A stretch of DNA of 64,000 bases from Baylisascaris procyonis (Eukaryota > Nematoda > Chromadorea > Rhabditida > Ascarididae). Made by a program: the position numbers and the translations under genes. Each line of letters starts with the position of its first letter. The stretch's first letter is position 1. The notes beneath the pieces were generated by a model, which had not been told where the DNA came from, did no database searches, and worked only from the letters and a program-made list of their open reading frames with translations. Below, one piece after another: positions 11,455 to 26,400 of the stretch. The stretch lies in assembly GCA_037389465.1 (NCBI GenBank), contig JAZARR010000032.1, positions 3,516,001 to 3,580,000 on the forward strand, in the 5' to 3' direction.

Positions 11455-14400
11455 CTAAGAAATTCTTTAGCCTTTCAGAATAGAAAAAAAACGTTGGAAG
11501 AATTGAGAGCATCCTCTCAGGACATGTTTTAATGTCCTTTTTGCATATGACGACATCTTTCGCTGTGCATATTGCCTGCTGTTGGCTTTACTATAAAAAC
11601 AATAACCGATTAAGCTAGTATATTTCCAATTCATTCGCCGTATAAAAGTTGACGATTCATTGGGAATTTCAACTCGCCTTTATGCGCAGCAGTTTAAATT
11701 TGTAATTCACAACAACAACGGCGATGAAAACTGTTGTGTGTATAACTTGCAATTTGTGTCCTCTATCATATTTAATTGCTGTTCATCACCTTCGATTGAT
11801 GTAATCGGAGAATAGAGAAGCCATGAAATTTGCAGACTAAATTTCTTCTGCAATTAATTGAGCGTTTGTGAGAAAAGAATTGTTTCGCTAAATACGTAAT
11901 TGATAGATGCCGCCCGAAAACGATTTTAAGGAAACAAGTCAGCGTTTTCACATTCTTAAGCAAACGGTTGGCCTGATGGCTTGCGCTAAGGATGTGATGT
12001 CAGCAAACCCTCCTGGCATGCTTTCTCACGGGGTTCGACCCTAACAAGTGTAATAGAGGATTAAAGGATATCCAAGTGTATTAGAGGATTATGTGATATG
12101 CGTATTTTGTGATTCCGTTCATTTAACCAGCTGACTGTAGCAGTGATCAAAAACAATGAAACAAGGTCATAAATATGTCTTCTTCTCATCCAAGAATGAT
12201 GAGTTGCAAAGAAGTGGAGAGTGGTGCCAGGGGAGCTGTCAGTATGTGGTGCTCTTTTGCATTCTCCCGTCTGACCAACCAGTTTCACAGCTTATAAGCG
12301 GATGAAGAATGTGTGAAGCAATGCCCTTTTTATTTTGAATATCTCGAACGTTCGAAGAAATCTGCCGAAAGATGTGATGTTTCTGATCCCATTAGCGCTG
12401 AATGGGAAACTAATCAATCTAAAATGAATGCAGATTTTTGCACCTTCAAAAGTTCGCAAGTTCTTGCAAAGGTATTAGATATATCAACTTGGATTATGAC
12501 ATAGGAAGTTGCAATATTGTTCGCATTACAAGCAGCAAATTTCATGACTCTAGATTCAGCGTTGTTCGAGTTGAACAAAATATCCTAAAATGCTCCAGCA
12601 CACAAAGAACAGTTTGCAAATCGAGCTGAAATTCGACCATTCATTGAAAATTTTTACAAAAAGGTGGTGATTTTTCAGTTAGACAATTATAAAAATGCAT
12701 GCTTACTTGTCAACAGCAGTTTTTTAGAGCTCAATGATACATCGACTTTGAAAGAAATAAGATGGAATCAGGCGATTCCTGGAAAGCGTGCAATAGAAGG
12801 ATTAAATCAACATAAGTTCTTGACGTGTTTCATTTGCACCTTTCGACCCTTTATTTCATGTCAAATGCATTTGTTCGAAATCAACATGCCTACTGTTGTT
12901 TCTTGCGCCATGTAAATTGATTATGACCTGGACAACAAGAGTTGCTTCAAGGAGTATATCCAACCAAAAGATAAACTCTATCAAAAGGATTTCGAACATA
13001 TAAAAGGGATTAATATGAGCAGAAAATAACCTGCAACAATGAACGCCGAATATGATAGGCGCTATGCACTGCACGTATGACAATCACATTCAGAACAATC
13101 ATCACTGTCCATGGAATAATGATGAGTAGCAGTAAATATCCATAAGTATTATAAAGAACAATATAGAGTGGATTTGTTCGTAATTGTGTTGGTGTGAGAC
13201 GACCGCATTCATCGAGTGTTAACTCGAAAAGTGAAGGCAATTTGTATAGAAATGAGACGGTTGCAATCACCGATAAGACGAGTTTTGCTCGTGCTGGTGA
13301 GCACCATATACGCATATGTAATGGATATTTCACGGCAAGAAACCTGTAACAAATATACGTTAGAAAATTTCGTTGCTTTTAGCCTCAGATTATTTCAATC
13401 AGAGGAGTCTGCAGTCGTTCTCCGAAAAAATTGCCGTAAATTCCGAATAGTTGGCTCATTTATCAACTCGTATTATCAACCAACTAAGGAAACACTAACT
13501 TCTGCTGCTACAAGCAAAATGCTAATGTTCCTAAGAAAATGTACTATCTGAATGTGATAATTAGAAAACATGCAATTCAGGTCGAATTTCATGAATCAAT
13601 CTTGAGCGTGTAGGTGCCATTTGTAATGACATTTATGGAGGCGCGTCAAATACACATATTCCCGTCAGCTAAAACCATCTCCTCCAAATTTGCTTTCTAA
13701 ACGAGCAATCATATGAAGCTACAAATATTCGCAAGAATTCAAATATTCAATTGTTTTCTGTGAAAGGTTTGCGAAATACAGGAAACAAATAGCGGCAAAT
13801 AAAGAACATGTTTATCACATCATTCAACTGCGCCGAGAATCCATTCAATTGCAAAGTGATATAATCTTTTGTTTTCATGCTGTGCTTGGTTGTAAACAAC
13901 AACGGCTAACAACGCGAAAACTCAGTAGATATAGCTTAGACGATACGGTAACGATCTGACGAGTGAAAGATTCGTTGCGATGCAAGCTCATTTAAATATA
14001 AGTGCATCTAAGCGTTCTCGGAGTGCGGAATGCTCTTTACAGTTGTTTGCTGGCAGAGGATGTGTGGAACATGTTGCAACAGAAATGAAGCATAAATCTC
14101 GAAAATGGCCTCTGATTCCTAGCCATTTTCAAGGAGTTCGTATGCATCGTGCACTGACTAAAGCGCACTGATTTTAATACCGTTTTTTCACATCACAGAA
14201 ACTTAAACTCAGTATTTTGAAGAATTTCAATTCAAAAGTAAATTTTGAACGATACCAGCTCCAGCGCAATTTAAATAAAAAATAAATAAATTAGTCGGTA
14301 TTGGTCAGAATGCAGCACTAGTTCTGTGCCTGTAAAAATACCCTAAACAGTAAAGGAAATTGTGCGCATGAGGACGATCGGATGTGATATGTACAGCGCA

Positions 14401-17400
14401 GTACAACACACTGTAATTTACCTTCATTCATTCCTCTTCATAATGTTTCGTTGGTGGTTTCTGTGGGTTTCCATAATTTAGGACAGAGAAAATTTGTAAA
14501 TGAGTGGAAAATTTTCACATTGAAAGTTTTACCTGTCGACTGTTACAGCGACACACGTCCACACAGAAGAAGTTTGTGCAGCCAATGAAAGAGGATAAGT
14601 GACCAACGTTGTCTTCCAAAAGAACTCACATACGGCACCTCTTTGCTGTAAAAATATTGCTTCAATAATGGCAATCCGCATAAACAGCATTAACATTCGT
14701 TTGCATCTATATTATTGCTGGATTAGAGATATGAAATTTGGTAGTTTAGCAATGGAAGTATAAGCAGAAAATCGTGAAAGATAATCACTTTTCCGATCTC
14801 TTTTCAAATTCAACTTCTCCGTTCCCTAAATATAAATTATGATTTGGTGATTCTATTGAATAAATGAAAAAAATTTTCGTCATCAAATATAACAAAATTT
14901 CCTGTTAAACTCAGCGAATAAAAGTGATAAATTTATGCAGTAAATCATTTTTCATATGCCTCAAAATCGTCATCACATTTTAACTTTTCCTTCCATAGGG
15001 AGAACGATGAACAACCTCTATCGATATAATTCGGCTGCTTCAACGCAATTTAAATAAAAAAACGCAACAGAATGCTAATTCAATGGAAAGAGAATTTATT
15101 AATGACTGCCTTAGAGAGCCGAAATCCCAACTGCAATCAACCACTTATTCCAAATAGCCTATCTTTTATCGCCCTCACGTGGGCACTAAAACATTCAGTA
15201 CTTGTAATCACTGAAATGTTGAATGGATGCCTAATGTTGTAGAAGTTTCAGAACCAATGCCTCAGATCAACTTAGCATCATGCATAATTTAAATAACAAG
15301 CTTTTTCATTCACTTTACAACTTCGATGCGTGCTGAAGTGTTCTGAGTCATGTGGATTAGAATTCACCATTAAAATATGCCTATGTTTCGAAGATAATTT
15401 TAAAGGAACAGTCACATTTTATTTCGTTTATTTCAGCTTTTTTTCGAAAATGCGAAAAACAGTCAAAATCCTTTCGTAGTTGCTTCAACGCGCGAATTTC
15501 GGGACGATGGAAGAATTGTGTAGGTAGAAGAAGTTACCTAATTTCCTGGGTGCAAAACTAGGTGCAACAATGTCCTCAAGAAACTGTTGCTGAAACTTCA
15601 GGTCTATTCCGTATGGCTATAAATGAGGACGCTGGTCAACGCCAACAAAAATTCTCTTTTCTCTGAACGAAACTGAGCGCATGATTGAGAAACAGCATTT
15701 CAATGGGAAAAGCGCTTTGCAGTGAGAGAAATCAAACAAACATCTCGTATGAACCACGTAACGGATCCGAGTATTGGAATGAGGCAAGTGTCTGGAAGTG
15801 GGGTTCGAGCGCATTATTGGCGGAAATTCGACGTTTTACCTGTGGTCAACTTCACACCTTACGACGACTATTCATTTGACCAAAGTGATGTTACTTGGGA
15901 TGCGATGGAGAAATTTTCAATGATTAATACTAGGAGACTAAACGACTGCAGTAAGGTTACACTGAAATGAGAAGAAAGGTTCGAAAAAATCCATAACACG
16001 CAATATTATGCTCAACATTGATACAATGCCATAACAGTATTCGTGAAAAATTGCACTTTCGAAATTTCAAAGAAATATTTCATATTCTTCACTTGCAAAG
16101 CGATAGGCAGTTTTCGCAGTTTTCTTTTGTAGAATTTTCGATTTGAGTAATACTTTGCATAGGGAGGTCTAATTCACCGAAAATTATTGCTCATCGCTTT
16201 TATTCTTGAGATCGTTGTGTAAATGAACAGATCGCATCAGAATGACTCATAGCATATTTTGTTTTGATAGGTGCTTATAATCCCAAATAACCAAATAAGA
16301 TCGCTCAATGCTGCCTCATAAATCTTATTACCAACTCGATGATCGACGTAACTCTCCAAAGAGTGGAATATCTCCTTCTAAAGAATAACACCAATTTGAA
16401 AAACACCCATCCACAATAACACAAGAACTTCTATTTATAATTTATAGAATAGTATCTACAAAGCGCAGGAAACACTTGTTTTGAAAGTTTAGCTAGATTA
16501 GAAAGCGGGAAAGAAGTGCTAAAACCGACTGTTTGTGTTGAGTGCAATAAAATCACTTGTATGTCACAGCCTTCTGTAAATGCGGAATGCGAAAATTCAT
16601 TGATTTCAGTGATCTTGTAGGACATTCTTTTCGGTTCTTCATTCAATTCATGTACCGCCCGCTGTTATGTATCAGTGTATGAAATTCTAATATCAATTTG
16701 AAAGTACGAGATAAAAATTGAAAATTCCGATTAAAGCTCTAGGGCGCGTTAGATATTCGGATTTCGCTTAACGGATATCTCAGTATCCTAGCGGATTATG
16801 AATATCTCAATAACGGTTTATCTAATATAGCTATATTTTCTATCAACTCTCATATTCAAAATTGGTTTCTATGCAAATATTGAGCAGAGAAATATGAATA
16901 ATTTATCGGCAATAATCCGTTAATAATCCGTTTGCAATAATCCGCTAATAATCCGTACATAGTGATCGCAATCGCTTTAAAGTATTTTATGCAAGTTCAT
17001 AGAAACATAGGAACGTAGTGCAGATATCTCAGAACAAATTCGTGTACATATTCAGAAAGCAAGCTAATTTCAACGAGAGGATAGTTGGCGGCAGTCATAT
17101 ATAGTCATATGAAAGTTGTTTGAAAGATGACAGTTAAAATTTGAAAAATGCTAACCTTACCAAAGCAACATCATATTCTCATCATGAGTAAAATTTTCAA
17201 TTGCCAAATCTAAATGTTTTCATAAAAAAAGTATATCAACCGCTTCAGATATTCCAATTTCCACACACTCCTCGGCTATTTATATGTAATTCAGTTGCAG
17301 CAAAATTACGGCTTTCATTGATCACATCGAAAGCATATCGTCTCGGCTATTACATAAAACTATCGGCTCGGCTATTACATAAAACAGTCTTCCACGAATG

Positions 17401-20400
17401 AACGTATGTTGTCCATCATCGTCATGAGTATTTTAATGAACTTTGGAATAATATCAAGCATTCGGAAAGTATGATAATATGAGTAGGGAAACGCTTCGCT
17501 AGAGAAACCAATTTCTCATCGTCTCAATGATAGTACCGATTACAGTACAGAGCGCATGACATCGGTAGATATCTGGGCGTCGAGTATCACCACCTAAGTT
17601 TTGCACAAGTAAAATCTATCGTTTCCACCATTTTTTTCAAAAAAAGAAAATTTCCTTTTCGTGTATGCCAATTGCGTAAAGTGATATTGATGAGACTTTT
17701 TTGGGGTCAGATTGGAAATGTATTGCATTGCAATCTTGCCTATGTAATTCCACGCTATAAGGAAATAAGTTTTTCTATAAAATTTTCGAAAATCAGTGCT
17801 ATTGTTCTCTTGAAGGCGATATTGTGCAATGATTTCGAAAGGCATTCTTTCTCTTATCTCTATCGAATTAGCAATGCAAATGTTTGCATAATTTAATTCT
17901 TATAAATGCATTAAAATGCCTAATTTCCGGTTTGTGGGTATTCTATAGGATTACTCGCTGCTATCGGCAGTTTTGTCAGGAAAATCGCAGCGCATCATCA
18001 TGGAACACCATCGTAATACGAGTCTACTGACTGTTCCGGCAATATCTGTGTGCTCTTACGCAAATCTTTACATTTTTAAAGTGGAGTTTATCTTGTGGCT
18101 TCTTGTCTGATAGGATGTTACCGATGCTTGAACTATAAAGTTGGACGAATGTAATGTGAATATTTAGCGAGCCCTACACCCAAGTTAGTTGAGTTTTGAA
18201 TATTGGGAAAAGTTCTGCAATTTTTATGGTGTAAGGATTTATATACATTTTATAGCCTGTTGAATATTGCTTTCATCCCCATCGATCGAATCGTAGCCTG
18301 GCAAACTCCCTGTTTTATGTGATCGATGAAGTTCTAGATGCGTCGTTGTTACGCTCATTTGATTATTTCGCGAAGTCGTTGAATCATTTGATGCAATAAA
18401 CGGAATTCAAAAAGCATATATTGTGTTAGCTCTTTCCTCACGCTTGCACTTGTTTCGCATATAAATCGAACAAATGAAAAGGAATTTGAGCAGCTTATGA
18501 ATACATAAAAAAAGCAAACACTCGTTAGCCATTTTTGCCTTTTCAAATTTCATGAAAAATTATAGGAGCATTAGCGAATTATAGTGTAGTGTTAGTCAGC
18601 TTCAAACAAACTAGTACATGAAGGCTATAGCACATGAAACAATAGCCTGTGATGTCCCACACTGAAAAACAATGTTTCTATCTTAAATTAAATCGGCATA
18701 AAGACCGCTCTTTCGCACTTCTTACTTTGTGAGCCAAATGAACGAATCAGTTACTTATCCAGCGTGTCATTCGCTTCTCATTCACTTGTGTAAACTTCCG
18801 CAAATATAAGACAAGGAAATGTGTGCAGATGCTTTTTGTTAGCTTTTGAGATAGCTTCAAGTCGTCGCTTGCGCAACCGGCGGCAATAAACTTTTATCGG
18901 TTTGATCGTGAATTTCTTCATGTTCGATCGAATTCAGCACGTTAAAAGTCATGAAAAATTGCCAAACTGACATTGACATGTTCGCAAAATTGATATAGAC
19001 CAAATTTCCACTGTGAAATTAAATTCTTCACAGACTCGACAATTAAAACTGTTACTAACATATGCAACTCTCTGACTGGTCAGTTACGATTTAAAAGCGA
19101 ATTTTCGGTGCGAAATTTTGCGCCCTATTGATTTCATAAAAAAAAAACGATGTGTTAGCATCCCCATTATTGTTTTTGCATAGTTATACGACGGATTTGG
19201 TCGATAAGCTTATATGCAAAAGCTTACACTGTACTAGACTCTACGCCATACTTTTCCCACCTCTGCTGCGGTGTTTTTTTTTATGATCTGCTTCCACGAA
19301 ACAACGAACAAATAGAGGCAATGAAATTAAGGTGATATTAATAGATGAAAGAAGTCAATAAATATAGAATGAATAACAATTTCTTTGGTAGCAATTGCCA
19401 AATTCCGATATGTTGTCCATATTGTGTTTGCTCACTTAGGAAATTGGCAAATGGATCGCATCAACATGTGCTCACTCTCGTTGCGGTAATCTTTGGAAGC
19501 CTATTAGTGGAAGAAGAAAGGAACAAGCGACATGCGGTATGAAATATCGCTAATTGACTTAAGCAAATAAACATACTTTGAATCTTTTGAAATATCGGAG
19601 CTCTGCAAATAGAATCCGCACACATTACAAACTTCAAAAAAGTTTCGATGCAGATGACTCAAAAAGACGTCGAAAGGTGACTCGTGACCCTGGTTATAGC
19701 TCAACCAAGTGGTACTTACTAGGGAATTAGATTCTATGCCTACTGTGTCAAAATGTAAGTGTGCTTTCGTCGAAATACCTCAATTTCTTCATTTTGCACA
19801 TTCACAGAAGTGGGCGATGAATTACGTGCGATACGGTGAAATAGAAATTGCAATGCGCATATGACAGAGGAATTTGAAAAAAGAAAGCGTTATTGACGTT
19901 TAGGGATAACAAGGAGCTTTTTCTTTTACTTTAGAATCGCTAAATAGCAAGCTAATTAATTGGCTTATAGCGTCATGATTAAGTCGACTGATCTTAACGA
20001 GGTTTGTTACTTAATTTCATAGATCTAATATAAGTCCATCCATTTATATTGTGCGATCCGATCTGTAATCTTTAAGGTCACCAATGTCGAGAAAATGTCT
20101 GAAATATAGTCGTTTTAAGCTTTTCTCATGCATCTCCGCTTAAGCACAAATGCCAAAAACGATAGGAGAAAGGATGTTATATTGCTTTATTTGTGAACAG
20201 ATAAAAGTTGCCTCCTTTTGCATATTAAAAGCAGTTAAACGATCACAGTGATGCCCTAGCAGATGTTGAACTACCTCATGATGAGTAACTTTTTGCTTAT
20301 AAATTTGTTCAACAGCTCTAAACTTTGCCCGCGATTCTAGCCCACAGACATAACAATGTTATGTCTGTATTTCTCACGGTCCACGTTACTTTGCACTAAT

Positions 20401-23400
20401 TTCTACTTGTACCCCTTCACACTCGAACAACAAATGCTGATATATGCCGAAAATTCATTCGCCACAAATCCACCTCATGTTGTGCCCGTATCGATAATGA
20501 GTGCAATATCACGATGGTTATGTGGTAGGGTTGTGAACGGATTCATTACTCATTGAAAGAAGAGCAACTGGATTAGTGCATTGATTTGCTCTTCGTGATT
20601 TTATATTCTAGCCGCTTTGCTACTTTATGACGCTTTCATGCGAATCAAAAAATGGTCTGTTTTATAAAGCTGGATACTCGGCTTCAGCAGGTGAGCAACG
20701 GCTCGGAATGCTAGGTGAATGAAGTTTTCAAAATATATATGGATAAAGCTCCGAGAGGAGAGTTCCATTTATGATAAGAAAGTACCACATCTCTTCCCTT
20801 CCCCCTCCCTGCTCCCTTCGCTTCACATGTGGCAAGTATGCAGAACTCCTGACAAAATTCGGCCTTTTCTAGTTCTTATCCAAACCCATTGTCCTCTCTT
20901 TTCCTTTCTGATCCTGTTCCCCTAACTTTTAGCAGCTAAACTAAGCACTCACAATTAACTAATTTCGTCCTTTTTGCCTACGAAAATTGTCTCCATATGC
21001 GGCTTGCAACTTCACCAGTAGGCCACAGCCTAGCGAACTGTAGTGCCACTATCTCAATTTCAGTCTTGCTTGCCTAACAACAATTCTGCTGCTTTCTTCT
21101 CCTTCACCTCTAATCACATGTGATGCCGCATGCCCGTCCACCCGATATCATCAAATGAACGAGATTAAACAGCGATGTCGAAACTTCGACATCGAAACGC
21201 GCATAATTCGCAAGCCATCCGCACAAGTGCCATGCTGCTTTCGAACACTTCCGCAAGCATCTGTCATTGTGAAATGTTTATTGTTGTTGTCGTGATCGCA
21301 ACACTCCCCAAGGGCGATGCAAGTGTGGGGTAATCCATCTTCGTGGATGCGAACGTGTTTATATTTTCCAGTTAGCCCCCTGATATACCAAAGTCAACTT
21401 CGAGTGGGAGTCTTATGCGGCTACAGCATGCCTAATACTGGGAACCAAGGAGAAATTGAATTATGGGAAGCTTGAAAGGCAAGAGGGGCAAATTGCTTGT
21501 TGCAGGAGGATTAAAGAATCACAACTGAAGCTGGAAATCAAATGAATCATCTTTGCACCGCTAATCGAGTGCAGGAAAAGCAGTTGAATTTCACAGTTAG
21601 CACATTCCAATTGATTTATTGTTCATGCAATGCTGGTTGCTTGAAGATCTTTTTTTGTATCAATTTGGCTTGTCGTTCAGTTCTAGGAAATGAATTACGA
21701 GGAATCGAGTGGGAATATTTCTCTCTCAGTCTTTTCTGTCCGATGACAATATGGCGTTGCTCGGAGAAAGCATGTATCGGTTGGACTGATAATAAAAAGA
21801 TTTGTAAATGAGCCAATCAGGAGACTTCTAGTTCTCGATAGGAGGCTGGCTGTAACTAAACCATTTACAGTTTTAGCGGCTCCGATTTTTTGAAATGCCT
21901 CTGGAAATATATCATTGGTAGCTACTCCCGAAGAAAAGGCATTGTGCTTCTGACAATTTCAATTGGCTACAGAAGCGGCTTACAGAAATGCATGCAGACG
22001 AAAAATGATGTTGAAACCTGCATTCTAAGAGGTCATGAAACATGTCCGGTGGTGTTCTGTCAGCCACGCTCAAAAACACTCATAATGTGTTCCTGAAATG
22101 AAACATTTCAGCTGTCGATTTGGTCAACGCCTTGAACGAGAATGTCCAATATTTTCACAAGTGACATGTGAGGTTTCTTACTTGTTTTCGCATTTATAGG
22201 AAATCCTTCCACACGATGTCCCACCTATTGCAAAAAAAAGTGAAAATTTGCTTTAAACATCAAAGAAGAAGCACATTCCGTGTGTATTGCTCGACATGGG
22301 CAATATTTTAGATTTATTCAGATTTTATCGCCGATTGCGCAGAGGTTTTAAAGACAATAATTTCGTTCATTTCTTGTTTGCACGGAATAGATTTTACATT
22401 TTCAATAATTTGATTGAAGATTTAACGAGTCACAATGTGTTTATAAAGTTGTTGAAAGAATTTCTGTTCGCATTAATTGCGATGTTGCTTAGAACTTTCG
22501 ATCATTCGCACGAATTTTGAATCGTAAATTGACACAACGCTTAAAAACGAGATATGGACGAAAATATTCTAACGCAATGGATGTACTATCGTACGATGAA
22601 TGAATAGATAGTCAGAAAATGGCAACATAATTTTGTGTGAGAATGATGCATTTGAACTATTGCTGGTAGGTGGAAATTTTCCCTGATGAGATTCTCGTTC
22701 AGAAGATCGTTTAGCTACATATGCGCTCCATTCAAAGCCGTTTCCGTATCTCAAATCCCATACTTTGCACAAGAAACTGCATTTACCATTGACGATATTT
22801 TATTTTGGCGAATTCTCCACACATATACTCCTTTGTTCAGCGCAGCGACATTTTTCGGACAAGAATACTGTCAAGGCACCCTGTTAGCATCCGTAATCTG
22901 TGCATGTGTAAGCCCACATAAACAACAGTGTCGTATCGGAAGCCATAGAAGAAAGGATTAAAAGATTTAATGGATATATCTATGATGTATTCATGCACAT
23001 GTGACTGATTAGTCATAAAAATTTATGTACAGAGACGAAGTTGACAACTGCGATAATGGCTTAGCGCATAATTTCTATGCACCTGAAATGCAAGCGCACC
23101 ATCACGTCTTTAAATGATGGGCGGAAATTGTCGGTTTCTTTGAGGAAGCACTTGCAGCAGCATATTCCGCATATCTCTTGCTTTCTTATCCTGATTCTCT
23201 AAGATTTTATAATCCCCTCATTAAGCCATTCAAAATTTCCCAATGTTTGCCTGAATACGCTTCTCAATATCTCATTAGCTCATTAGAAACAGCCTTTGAA
23301 CAGCATGAATAGCACTAATGCGAGAGGCAATTCATCTTGCTGCCCGATCGAAAACTTTAATTGAGCGATTGAATGTCAACGCGCACAACACCGTAAAATG

Positions 23401-26400
23401 AATATTTTCGTTAGGTCATTTGCATTGATTAAATTTACTCTCCTATTGTTCAGAGATGAAAGTAAAATCGTAACAAGCATTCATCGCATTACTGAAACAC
23501 GGCTTAATTTACGAGATACTATAGAAAAGGGATTTTCGATTGTTAGCCATCAAACTAAACACCTCAAAATTAGCTTGTCATAGGTGAAGTATAAAAAAGC
23601 AAGAGCAATTCAGTGCAGCATGCTAAGATTAAATTCTTTACCGCATCACTGCTGAGCAATACCTCTTTATAATATGGAGCCGCACCTCATATTGTCCGTA
23701 ATATTAAAGCTACTAGGTTGTTTTCAACTTCTCGCCCGTTATAATTTATTTCTTGCGAGCATAGTAAAGCAATAAGTGAAGGATCATTCGATGATAGGTT
23801 GAAAATTTTCGAAAGTTTAAATTATATGTCTGCTTTGGGAACTCGATTCCGGAAGATGCAAAATGAAGTGTAACAAAAAATTTGATGCGTATCTTTATTA
23901 CATGAAACAATAACGCTAGCGAAAACTCTTTCTTAATAAATTAAAGTGAAGTAAAGTTCTTCTTAATAGCGTTTATAAATACCAAAACATTTTAGAAAAA
24001 GACGAAAACGATGAACTCAGAAAAGCATTCATGTGCATTAAACACTTGAAAAAACAACCGTGAATATGTAATGAGGAAGGATCGCTATTTTGGGGGGAAA
24101 AATTGCATTCATTTGTCATTTTTTGAGATATTACGAAGGCGTTATTTATGGGAAAAATGAGCAAGTTTTTTTTATTGTGTTGGCTTTGTGGAGTGCAACT
24201 ACTGCAACATTCATAAGAATGGATAAGCAAAATGGAATGAGCAATTAAACGAGCATGATTTCTCACAAGAAAAAAATTAGTAAACACCTCTAAAAGTGAG
24301 CTCTTTTGGCTATATTTGTTTTTATCACTAATTGAAACGCATTAAGGTGAATTTATTTTTAACCTCGATCAATGATTAAATGCGCTGCTCGAATGGATTG
24401 CCTCAAGTGACAACAGCTTGAAATTTAGGTGATTCATGTTTTTTAGAAGCAATGTCTCTTTTAGAAGCAATTTTTTTAGAAGCAATATAGTGTGCTCTCA
24501 ATGAACTACAATAAAACTTAAAGAAATCTTTTACAAACTATCGCAATTTTTGAGAAACATTTGCTATGAACAATGCAGAAAAACAATCACTAAAAGATGC
24601 GTTTCCAGTGCGATCATTTGGCATTATGCTTTTATCATTTTTGAATTTCATTGATTAACAACTGCTTCCTATTTGAAAATAAAGCAATTATCATATAAGC
24701 TTTATTTCTCTCGTAAATTAAAAAAAAAATTCATTGAAAGTTTTTCGTAATTCATAGTCGCAATGCATTTTCTTTCAATCGATGTTTGAAATTTCGGCGA
24801 CGAAATCGCTATTGCGTTTCGACATCGCAATATTAAAAGAGAATCTTTCAGAAACATTTTTATGAAGCAAGAAAGGAGCAAGTCCCATTATTTGAGATAT
24901 TATAAATCAAACTAAAGCTTACTTTGAGCTTCATATGAATAATTTGACTCCCTGGTGCGCATTTCATGACGTTTGCATTGAAGAGCTTGAAGAGAGGACT
25001 TTAACATGGAAAGTGTTCGATGAATAGACGTTAACAATGTGACAATATCTGATGTTTAAAAGTTCTAACAATGGCATTATGTGCATTACAACAGTAGCAG
25101 AGAATGAACCAATAGAAACAGGTAAAGCAATAGGAAAGCATATATAGATAATGGGAAAGAGTGCATTAAATTTACACTCCATTCAACAATACTGTCCTTT
25201 GATGAAGAGATTTAATACACATTGGCAGATAAGATTCATATATTTCGTTGTGTTTAAACAATGGTTTTGGTTCGATTATGCATCTTTGTGGCACTAAATT
25301 GAAAGTTTTGCATATTCAACGAAATTAATCGTTGAATATACTGCTAATATTTAAGCGTGTTTTTGAAAATGTTCAATATGAATCTTATTATGCACGAATA
25401 GATTAAAAATTAATGCACCAGGGAATGAATATATTGTAGATAAGGTCTAATGTAGCGATGCAAGACCACTGTAAGTTCTATCGATTCACGGTGGTTTTGG
25501 GCATTTTGTTCTATCGAATAGGAGTTTAACTAGCCTGTCATGAGAAGATTTCTTTACCAAACTTTAGAATTAACACTCATTGCCGACTGAGAAACATTTT
25601 CTGCAAGTTCCTCGTATTGCCTTATCTCCCACAGCGGTAAAAGTGAATAAATGGTCAGATTTTAGCTATCTACAATTCAGCTAAAAAGTATTGCTGAGCG
25701 TCTTTTGCAACAAGTACAAATCTATCTTGAGCCAATGAGATTATTACCGACTTCAGATTACTCCAATTTTCTAGCAAGAGCTCTGCTAACATTGGTGCAT
25801 CACAGCAATGAATATAAGAAGTTTTTGAAATTCCATAAATTTCAAAGCTGCTATCCGTGAGTGTAAAATACTACGGAACACTGCCCTAATAGTTTGCAAA
25901 AATGCATGCGATTGAAAACTCTTGCAATATGAATCGGCCATTTTGTAATAGCTTCTGCATTCCCCACACTGTAAAGATTTCGTTGCTAAACATTTGAATT
26001 ACATCGGCAGTGAGCGGAAACGCCAAGTTGTCAAGTGAATATCAATACCGTCTTATTCATCAGCATCACAATTTCTCGAAGAAATGGGAAATAGAAACGT
26101 TAAAATGGATAATCTATAGTGAAAAGTAAATAAAAGTTGACACATTGTATGGACCCATGATTCCATTCTCTAGCAAACTGCAAATATTGCATCAGTTATT
26201 TTCATTTGATAATTTAGAGGTGCTAATTATGCGGCTTGCGAAGAGATGATATTCCTCATAGTTGGGCTGGACGTTCTACCAAGAAGCTGAGCATTTCAGA
26301 AGGAAAAATTTGATCGCATAAAAAAATAGAAGCGATCGGAAATAATGAGAAACGTGTGATGAATTGAGGGCATTTATTGTCCTCATCTCACTTCTATTAA

